Source: Tubiluchus corallicola
Lineage: Eukaryota; Priapulida; Priapulimorpha; Priapulimorphida; Tubiluchidae
Direction of reading: 5' to 3'
Length of the DNA: 29,977 bases
Assembly: GCA_030141605.1 (NCBI GenBank)
Contig: JAQGDQ010001121.1
Location: 31,098-61,074 of the forward strand
Shown in pieces: positions 1 to 14,400 of the stretch. The stretch's first letter is position 1, and the number at the start of each line of letters is the position of its first letter. Made by a program: the position numbers and the translations under genes. The notes beneath the pieces were generated by a model that was not told where the DNA came from, ran no database searches, and worked only from the letters and a program-made list of their open reading frames with translations.

Positions 1-1074
1 GGAATAGGTTATTTTGCCAATACAATTTTATTTACATGATGTGCCATTTCTTGGAATTTATGTACATCTAGCTGCATTTGGTTGTATCTTTTTCCAGATA
101 TAGGTAGACATGTGCAAAAGCGTGAGCTAAAAACAGATGGAGGTGAGTAAGCCTACGTACTTTCCACAGTAAGAAATAAACTTCACCTGTTGAACAAAGA
201 TTAAAAACGCAAGAAAAAATCCATTGTGATATGTTGGCATGTTGAAATCGTGCCACACTACTCTTTATTTTCATTTCTTTTATTAATAAGTCATTTTATG
301 AATACAGCGAAGAACACATACATGACACATGAAGAAATCAAAATGTACATATGTACAATTCTGGGCCTCTTACTGCAGGCAATAAGTATCAAAAATGCCT
401 TTTTAGCATACAACTTCCAAGAATTGTGCTAATCTGCTTTTCTTAACAGAGTATTTTCTAAAGTTAAACTATAATCTAAGCTGTAAGGTGTAAATAACAT
501 GTAGAAGACGTTACTTACAAATCTAAAACGGCTAACTACATTACGGTACAGTTTGAATATCATTAATATATAATCATTAATACATGATTATCTAACTACA
601 TGATTATCTAACTAGCTAACTGCATTACGGTACAGTTTAAATATCATTAATATATAATCATTAATACATATAAATTTGTACAGTTCTTTAATATTTGTTC
701 TTTATCATATACTTTCTTATTGATGTCATTTATTTTTTGAACACAAATGTAGATAGTGGTTCAATTAAAAGAAATTGGTAGGCTAGTAGTAAAAGTAAAA
801 ATAAATATAAAGTAAAGTAAAAAATAAATAAATAGCGGGGTAGTATTGCAAAATTATCATCTTTTTTCGTTTCACTGACATTCGGCTAACTTATGGCTGA
901 AGAAGCGAATGGACCGAGAAATGAGTAAACAAGTAAGAGATGAGGAAAAAGCTGGAAAACAGGCAAGCAACCAAATATATAAAACAACAAATTAATAAAT
1001 GAAACAAAATAATGATGATCTGGATGTATCTACAGGAACTTAGAAATATAATTAATATATGTTTCTATATTTAG
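1..1074. other. non-coding, upstream intron of the tectonin gene
   Basis: No exon recognised. The first tectonin exon begins at 1075 with a split codon, so this stretch should be intron and at least one coding exon lies to the left of the window. It holds an AT-rich direct repeat (532-585 and 616-669). Short open frames at 68-274 and 226-432 show no domain character. Confidence 0.5.
532..669. repeat. 54-bp direct repeat, two copies 84 bp apart
   Basis: Units at 532-585 and 616-669 both contain CATTACGGTACAGTTT followed by an AT-rich tail ending AATACAT, with about two substitutions. The bases between them repeat a shorter ACATGATTATCTAACT motif. A local tandem duplication in an intron. Confidence 0.85.
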
Positions 1075-5033
<3,959 letters not shown>

Positions 5034-7321
5034 GTAGGCGAAAAACGTTTGTTTTTAGTACAATAGCCAGTTCATAGTATTTAAGAGCAATCAAACTTAG
5101 TTTTGATATTATACTTCCGTCTGTTTCATCAGCATTTTCACCAATGTTTCATCATTCAATAAAAAAAACAACAGCAACAACATCAACTTTCCACAAATTT
5201 GCGAAGACTTTGAAGCTCGAGCTTCTTGAATAACCAACAACAAATTGACCATCCTATTAGCATAAAAATGAGATTTGGCGCAATCGCAATCAGCACTTTT
5301 TAACATTCTTACCATCCAAAGAATTTATAAATTTGTTTTAATTAAAATTACTTGGCCTATAGTCTTAGAACATGTACAGTATACACTTTACTATACGTTC
5401 TTCAAGCTGGAAGTAAATTCTCAACACTACTGCCTCTAAGTATGGATTTTGTCAATTTGCTTCATGTGAAATGAGAATTAAAATTTTATTCTGTTTTTAT
5501 TTGATTTTCAAGTGTTAGAAACAAAAAATCTACTACAAAAAGCATCAACTAATAAAACAACTTCTATCGAGACAACATATTCAATATTACATGCACCTTC
5601 TTTGAAAAACTTTTAAAAACTACATGAAATTCACAAATAGAAACTTTATTGCATAGAACTTTTAAATTATGAAAATATGAAGAACTATCACTATCCGACA
5701 CAGCTTTTGTCCTATATATTTACCATGCTACCACGTTCTGTCTTAAACTGGGTTTGAAAAGTAACCTTCTTTACTAACACTGCCATGTCACACCTTCTAA
5801 ACCCTATCAATAAGCCCTAACAGAAATGTGGCACATAACACTCTGATCCAAGGGCCTTTTTGTTTCCTTACTCTAAATTACGTTGTTCTTAATCAAAATT
5901 ATCAACATCAATAGAATCTATAACTTGTATATTGGATTTAGATAAATCACTTCCTGACTCTTTAAAATGGCTATATAAAAGGGACTAACTCCTGAAGAAA
6001 CATTAGATGTATGTACATTAAGCCTTTGATGCAAACATTAAGAGATTTTGCCAACATACTGTAAACCACAGTCATTACAGATGATAAGATAAATGACAAA
6101 GTTAGCTTTACAATTCACGAAACCATCATTGTTAACTAAAATGACTTACCAGTAACAAGTTTGCAAATGCACTAGACTAACGAACATTACATCATTGACA
6201 GTTACGAACTTTACATTTGCTAAATACAACATTGCTATTGTAACGTGCAGAGGGCTATTGTATTCCTAATTTTTATATAATGATCAGCAATATATACTAC
6301 ATGTATTTTTACTGGTTCGTCTGCTGTTTTTAAGGCTATTTAGTTAAAAACAAAACAAGATGAAACATGAATTTTAAGCTATAATTATTACAAAAGAAAA
6401 GAGTACAACAACAGTAAGAGATCAAAATTACAACTGATGGCTTGCTGTGAAGACCCCCAAGGAAAGACGAGGATAAGAAATGAATTCGCAAAACTTGACT
6501 GAATGCTCATGGCAATATTGTGCACAATACAACGATCTTCTTCCCACAATGACAACGCTGACAACGGCAACATGACAATCATCCATGTGCCATAACAGTG
6601 CTGATAACGACAGATAATCTTCCATCAACCCTCTAGTCTATATCATCAACGCACTAACAGCTGACTGGAATAGAATAATATGTATAAGCTTGACAGGTCT
6701 TCAAATCGTGTAACAGCAGAGACTGAAAAAGACAGGCTATACAACAGGAACACGGCCCTTTTTGCCAAAACAACGCTTAGTTCAGCTCTCCATGGTCAAC
6801 AAGTTACACTGCAGATCTTGTACCAGCCTTTCCAAACAAATACGTTAACTACAGGTAAGCTGGAACATGCCCACTGGTCAGACAAACAACGAACGTCTGT
6901 ACCAGAGAAAAGTATCAACTCAACTGTCCAGAACCAGGTATTGCCTTTTCTGCATAACCAAACGAAGCACTCCAACAAGTAAGTACAAACCATTTTAAGT
7001 GTCAGGGTTAGGAGATGATAAAATGAAAAAACACATACAGCAATGCAAGCTAAGCAAGCCATTTACTTTCAAAATTAACAAAACACACCTCACAGCTATT
7101 TTCACTTGCAAATATATTTCTCTAACTGAACAGTACATAGCTTATAATTTTTAAATAGCTAAAGGCTTAAGCATCATTAATGATTTTGATGATGATGATG
7201 ACGATGAGGATAATGATGACGATATTGCCGACGACGATGATGATGGTGGTGATAATGTTACAACCTTTAGATTCATTATTACTTCGCTGCATCTGCTTAT
7301 AGCTAAACTTTTTTTGTTTAG
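5034..7321. other. intron between tectonin and EGF parts, largely a duplicated segment
   Basis: No exon recognised. From 5778 onward the sequence is duplicated at 10066-11886. Short open frames at 5109-5315, 6388-6628, 6680-6982 and 6796-7062 have no recognisable domain; their counterparts in the second copy are altered, which argues against coding. A GAT-rich tract lies at 7184-7252. Confidence 0.6.
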
Positions 7322-7512
7322 ATGCCATAGATGAGTGTGGTTCTAATCCTTGTCAGAATGGAGCAGCCTGTAAAAATGAAGTCGATAAATACACTTGCAA
7401 TTGCGTGGCAGGATTCAAGGGAACTAAGTGTGAACAAAGTAAAGCTTGCTATGATGTTTTTTCAGATTGTATCTAAAATGTACTTTATTCCCTAGTACTT
7501 TAGTTAAAAATG
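5778..7512. repeat. segmental duplication, copy 1 (partner 10066-11886)
   Basis: From CACTGCCATGT at 5778 the sequence aligns nearly end to end with the stretch from 10066, through the family A EGF exon (7322) and into its following intron, to about 7512. Differences are scattered substitutions, small indels and a CA tract present only in copy 2. The block lacks obvious terminal repeats, so it looks like a tandem segmental duplication rather than a transposon. Confidence 0.85.
7322..7438 (+). CDS. EGF exon, family A
   Basis: The acceptor TTTTTTTGTTTAG ends at 7321 and the donor GTAAAG follows. It encodes [19 protein letters not shown] then [16 protein letters not shown], with six cysteines in EGF spacing. 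It is the first EGF after the propeller, and its duplicate is at 11692. Confidence 0.88.
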
Positions 7513-10500
7513 CACAGAACGTAAACAATACTACAAAAAGCAGTTTAGACTTTAGAGTTTGCTGTCAGAGAGAAAAATCTCTAGTCGAATATTCAATAAC
7601 AGTGACAAAGACATCGACACTTTACTCCATGGCTTTAATACGTATTTAAATAAATTGGGTAATTTGCATCTTTTTAATGCGTTTGCTGCTCCTGTTTAGA
7701 AATTGATGAATGTTCGTTTAATCCTTGTCAGATTGTAGGTACTTGTAAAGATGAAATAGATAGCTATAATTTTTTGTGCATCAACAGATATACCGGAGAT
7801 GAATGTGAAACAAGTAAAACCTTTCACGGTGCTTTGTATTTTTTATGCATATTATGATACGCAGTGTGGTAGTAGTTTTACAATTGTAAGACAAATTATT
7901 GGAATTATCAAAATTTACCATTTAATTAGAATAAAATGAAAAGTAAGTTGTAAAATGAAGACAATTCCAATCAATGTGACGTTACACAACATTACGCTAC
8001 GTTAATCAGTGTTACATTCAGTGTGACATTATTGCATATTTTTGCATTACATTATAGAACAATGGCTTTATCAACTGCGTTGTTTTTCTTCAGATATAAA
8101 TGAATGCTTGTCAAATCCTTGTAAAAATGGAGCTAACTGTACAGACGAAATCAATAAATACAGTTGTACCTGTCTAAATGGATTTACTGGAGTTGACTGT
8201 GGACAAGGTGAACATTTAACAAAATATTTTTCTAAAGGTTAACGTATTTTTAACAATGAAAAGTGCTGAGGCAATCACACTAGAGAGTAACTCTCAAGAA
8301 ATCAACACATAGCAACTGCTTCCAATAACTTGCCAAAAGAAATGAGAACATTTCACGTTTGTCTAATATGTCCAAAAATTATTAAGATTAGAATTTTTTG
8401 TGAAGAGTTAATTCTGTCAAGAGATTTGAACGTAGTTAGTTTAACGTTCTTTACTATTTCAGATTTTAGTTAAGTTTATATGTCTTGCATCTTCTCACTT
8501 CTATAGAAAGACCTTTCTTCTTTAGATATTAATGAATGCCAGTCTTATCCCTGTAAATATGGAGCAACGTGTATAAATGGAATCAACAAATACACTTGTA
8601 CTTGTGTTCCTGGATTTACTGGACGCACTTGTGGGGAAGGTAAAAGTTGCCACAATGTTTGGTACTATTGCCAGAAATTCAAACAAAATATAAATAAGTA
8701 AAAAGGACAATATGTACATTTAGTTTGTTATTAATACTGTGAAAGTTTGCATTGCAATTTTTCCAAGGAATTATAGAAAAATGAATTGAAGAAAAATATT
8801 GTTTCCAGTTTGCTGTAACTTTGTTTTGGATTTAGTCGATCTGTCTGTTACAAACTTTTTCATGAATTTAGCAAGACTGCTTCTGGAATTGATTAACGTA
8901 TGAATATATGTTATTTTTTCTGCTTAGCTATTAATGAGTGCTTGGTTCTTTCTAATCCTTGCCAGAATGGAGCTACATGTGTAGATAGACCCAATAACTA
9001 CACTTGCATATGTGCCAAAGGATTTGCTGGACGCAATTGCGAAAAAGGTCTAGATATTTTCCTGTTTGCTGCTGTTGAGATTATCGAGTTTTTAAAAATG
9101 CCACACAATGTAGAACACAGAGCGGTTTAAATTAATTGGGAATTTGCATTTCTTGAATGCAATTGCTGCTCCTGTTTAGAAATTGATGAATGTTCGTTTA
9201 ATCCTTGTCAGATTGTAGGTACTTGTTGTGATGAAATCGATAGTTATATTTGTTTGTGCGTCAATGGATATACAGATGAATGTGAAACAAGTAAAACCTT
9301 TCACGACGCTTTGTATTTTTAATGCATATTATGATACGTAGTGTAGTAGTAGTCTAACAATTGTAAGATAAGTTTTGGAATTATCAAAATGTACCATTTA
9401 ATTAAATGAAAATGCAAAACATTTTTTTTCTTTTCTTTTTCCTTTTTTTCGTAATGTAAGGTATACAGTAACGTAGCAAATCCTGAAAATTGTCATTACA
9501 ATATCTATCATTGTGTGGCATAGATATCAATGAAGGCTCATCGATTCCTTGTTTCCATCAGAACATGGACTATGGAGCAAGGATTTGATAATGGCTTCAG
9601 CACTTATTTAAATGAATTGGGTAATTTTCATCTTTTTAATGTGTTTGTTGCTTCTGTTTAGATATAGATGAATGTGCATCAAGTCCTTGCCTGAATAAAG
9701 CTACGTGTCATGATAGAGTCAATGCATACGATTGTTCTTGTGCTGCTGGATATACTGGAACTAGGTGTCGACATGGTAAGTAATAATTATAACAGACTGT
9801 TCCTTTTGAGATCGTCAATATAACCATGCGACAACTGTCAGAGAGTTTGCAAAAAGTTATTGATAGTACTATAGAAAGCAGTTTGGAATTTAGATTTTGC
9901 TGTCAGCAAGAGAACTCTCTAGTCTAATATGCAATAATAGTGATAATGACAGCAACACTTTATTGAATGGCTCTAATACTTACGTAAATAAATTGCGTAA
10001 TTTGCATCTCTTTAATGTGTTTGTTGCTTCTGTTTAGAAATTGATGAGTGTTCGTCTAACCTTGTCACTGTCATGTGACACCTTCTGAACCCTATCAATA
10101 AGCCCTAACAGAAATGTGGCACATAACACTTTGATCCAAAGGCCTTTTTGTTTCCTAACTCTAAATTACGTTGTTCTTAATCAAAATTACCAACATCAAT
10201 AGAATCTACAACTTGTATATTGGATTTAGATAAATCATGTCCTGACTCTTTAAAATGGCTATATAAAAGGGACTAACTCCTGAAGAAACATTAGATGCAT
10301 GTCCATTAAGCCTTTGATGCAAACATTAAGAGATTTTGCCGACATACTGTAAACCACAGTCATTACAGATGAAAAGATAAATGACAAAATTAGCTTTACA
10401 ATTCACGAAACCATCATTGTTAACTAAAATGACTTACCAGTAACATGTTTGCAAAAGCACTAGACTAAAGAACATTACAACATTGACAGTTACGAACTTT

Positions 10501-11370
10501 ACATTTGCTAAATACAACATTGCTATTGTAACATGCCGAGGGCTATTGCATTCCTAATTTTTATATAATGATCAGGAATATATACTAAATGTATTTTTAC
10601 TGGTTCGTCTGCTGTTTTTAAGGCTATTTAGTTAAAAACAAAACAAGATGAAACATAAATTTTAAGCTATAATTATTACAAAAGAAAAGAGTACAACAAC
10701 AGTAAGAGATCAAAATTACAACTGATGGCTTGCTGTGAAAACCCCCAAGGAAAGACGAGGATAAGAAAATGAATTCGCAAAACTTAACTGAATGTTCATG
10801 TTGATATTGTGCACAATACAACGATCTTCTTCCCACAATGACAACGCTGACAAAGGCAACATGACAATCATCTATGTGCCATAACAATGCAGTTGATGAC
10901 AGCTAACCAACAGCTTCGAGCTACTCTCTTGTAGTCTACAACATCAACGTACTAACAGCTGACTGGAATAGAATAACATCACACTTCTGTGGCTTGGCCC
11001 TTCAAACCATGTAACAGCAAGTAGACTGAGAAAGACAGGCTATACAACAGGAATGCCGCCCTTTTTTGCCAATACAACACTTAGCTCAGCTCTCCACGAT
11101 AAAGAAGTTACATCGCAGATCGTGTACCACCCTTTCCAGACAAATATGTTAACTACATGTATGCTGGAACATACCCACTGGTCAGACCAACAAAGAACGT
11201 CTGTACCAGAGAAAAGTATCTACTGATCAGTCCAGAACAGGTATTGCTTTTTCTGCATAAACAAACGAAGCACTCCAACAAGTAAGTACAAACCATTTCA
11301 AGTGACAGGCGTAAGGAGATGATCAAATGAAAAAACACATACAGCAATACAAGCCATTTAATATCAAAAT

Positions 11371-11452
<82 letters not shown>

Positions 11453-11453
11453 G

Positions 11454-11494
<41 letters not shown>

Positions 11495-14400
11495 CACAGC
11501 TATTTTCGCTTACAAACATATTTCCCCAACTGAACAGTACATAGCTTATAATTTTTAAATAGCTAATGGCTTGATGTCATTAATGATGATGATGATGATG
11601 ATGACAACGATAGTGACGATGATGGTACTGTTATATTCATTATTACTTGGCTGTTCATGCATCTACCAATGGCTAAACTTTTTTTGTTAAGATGCCATTG
11701 ATGAGTGTGATTCTAATCCTTGTCAGAATGGAGCAACCTGTGAAAATGAAATCAATAAATACACTTGCACTTGTGTGGCAGGATACACCGGAACTAACTG
11801 TGAACAAAGTAAAGCTTGCTATGATTGTTTTTCAGATTGTATCTAAAATGTACTTTATTCTCTATGTTAAGTACTTTAGTTAAAAATTCTACATTACAAA
11901 ATAACTATGTAAGACATTTCACTGTTTTCTGCTGTACAATACTTACCTTATTTTGGTTAAATAATTTGTAGATATAGATGAATGTGTATCAAGTCCTTGC
12001 CTAAATAATGCAACGTGTCATGATAGAGTCAATGCATACAATTGTTCTTGTGCTGCTGGATATACTGGAACTAGATGTCAACTTGGTAAGTAATAATTAT
12101 AACAGACTGTTCCTATTGTAATCATTAGAATAACATGCAGCAACTGTCAGAGATTTTGCAATAAGTTATTGACAGTACTATACAAAGCAGTTTAGACTTT
12201 AGATTTTGCTGTGTGAGAGAAAAATCTCTCTAAGTCCAATATTCAATAACAGTGACAAAGACATCAACACTTTACGAATTTCTTTAATAAGTATTTAAAT
12301 AAATTGCGTAATTTGCATGCTTTTAATGCGTTTGCTGCTCCTGTTTAGAAATTGATGAATGTTCGTTTAATCCTTGTCAGATTGTAGGTACTTGTAAAGA
12401 TGAAATAGATAGCTATATTTTTTGTGCATCAACAGATATACCGGAGATGAATGTGAAACAAGTAAAACCTTTCACGATGCTTTGTATTTTTGTGCATATT
12501 ATGATAGGCAGTGTATTAGTAGTTCAACAATTGTTGCGTCACTGTATTTTACGGCATGATATTAGAGTAATATTTTAGTATATAATCATGTCACAAATTC
12601 CGCAATATTTTTATCCAATAGCTCTTTTCTTTAGATATAAATGAATGCGAATCTGATCCTTGTGTCCATGGTACATGTTCTGATAGAATTAACTCATACA
12701 TTTGCAATTGTCAATCTGGGTATACAGGAAATAAATGTGACACAGGTAAAGACAGATGTTTTTTATGTATTGTATTCGAAAGATGGCACACTTACATTTC
12801 AATGTTTTCTACTACATATGACTTAGCAAATGCTGCAATGTTTTTAATAATTAATTTTTAGATACTGATGAATGTGCATCAAATCCTTGCCTGAATGATG
12901 CAACGTGTCATGACAGTTTCAATGCATACGATTGTTCCTGTGCAGCTGGATATGCTGGAATTAGGTGTCAACTAGGTAAGTAATAATTATAACAGACTGT
13001 TCCTATTGAAATCATTAGAATAACCATGCTGCAACTGTCAGAGAGTTTGCAATAAGTTATTGACGGTACTACGCAAAGCAGTTCAGACTTTAGAGTTTCC
13101 TGTCAGAGAAAAAACTCTCTAGTCTAATATGCAATAACAGTGACAAAGACATCGACACTTTATTGAATGGCTTTAGCACTTATTTAAGTAAATTGGGTAA
13201 TTTGCATCTTTTTAATGCGTTTGTTGCTTCTGTTTAAAAATTGATGAATGTTCGTCTAATCCTTGTCAGGTTTTAGGTGCTTGTAAAGATGAAATAGATA
13301 AATACACTTGCACTTGTGTGGCAGGATTCATTGGAACTAAATGTGAACAAAGTAAAGCTTGTTTTTTACGGAGTGTATAGAAAATGTATTTTATTCCCTA
13401 TGATAACTGCTTTAGTTAAACATTAACAAAATAACTGTGTTAGACATTTTATTGTTTTCTGCTTTGCAAGACTTACAATATTTTGAATTAATTATTTTTA
13501 GATATAGATGAATGTGCATCAAATCCTTGCCTGAATAATGCTACATGTCATGATAGTGTCAATGCATACGATTGTTTTTGTGCTGCTGGATTTATTGGAA
13601 CTAGGTGTCGACATGGTAAGTAATAATTATAACAAACTGTTCCTATTGAGATCATTAGAATAACCATTCGGAAACTGTCAGAGAGTTTGCAAAAAGTTAT
13701 TGACAGTACTACAAAAAGCAGTTCAGACTTTAGTGTTTGCGTCAGAGAGAAAAGTCTCTAGTCCGAACTTCAATAACAGTTACAATGACATCGACACTTT
13801 ATTGAATGGCTTTAGTACTCTTTTAAATAAATTGGGTGATTTGCATCTTTTTAATGCGTTTATTGCTTCTGTTTAGAAATTGATGAATGTTCGTCTAATC
13901 CTTGTCAGAATGGAGGAACTTGTAAAGATGAAATCGATAGCTATATTTGTTTGTGCGTCAACGGATATACCGGGGATGAATGTGACACAAGTAAAACCTT
14001 TCACGATGCTTTGTATTTTTGTGCATATTATGATATGCAGTGTAGAAGTAGTTTAACAATTGTAAGACTTTTGGAATTATCAAAATTTACCATTTAATTA
14101 AATGAAAATGCAAAGCTTTTTTTTCTTTTTCTTTCTCTTGTAACGTAAGGTATATAGTAACGTAGTAAATCCTGAAATTTTTCATTGCAATAGCTATCAT
14201 TCTGTGGCATAGATATCAATGAATGCTCATCCATATCCTTGTTTCCATCAGAACATGGACTATGGAGCAAGGATTTGATGAGCATTCATTGATATTTCTA
14301 AAAAAGACAGCTGTTGCTTTATATTGTTGCTGAATTTGTTACGTCACTGTAAGTTAATGCATGATATTCGAGTAAAACATTAATACACAGTCATGCAACA

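Larger units (their letters stand above)
10066..11886. repeat. segmental duplication, copy 2 (partner 5778-7512)
   Basis: Near-collinear copy of 5778-7512. It breaks a family C EGF exon at its left edge and carries the family A exon at 11692. It has an expanded CA tract (11372-11492) where copy 1 has only a few CA units. The stretch 10067-11691 contains no recognised exon. Confidence 0.85.

Noticed and set aside
6388-6628. Minus-strand frames in the duplicated block, also near 10624-10887
   Set aside because: No recognised domain, and the copies differ by frame-changing indels, as non-coding duplicated intron would.
7184-7252. Acidic repeat-like coding in the GAT-rich tract
   Set aside because: Simple repeat within an intron; its counterpart at 11584-11627 differs in length.
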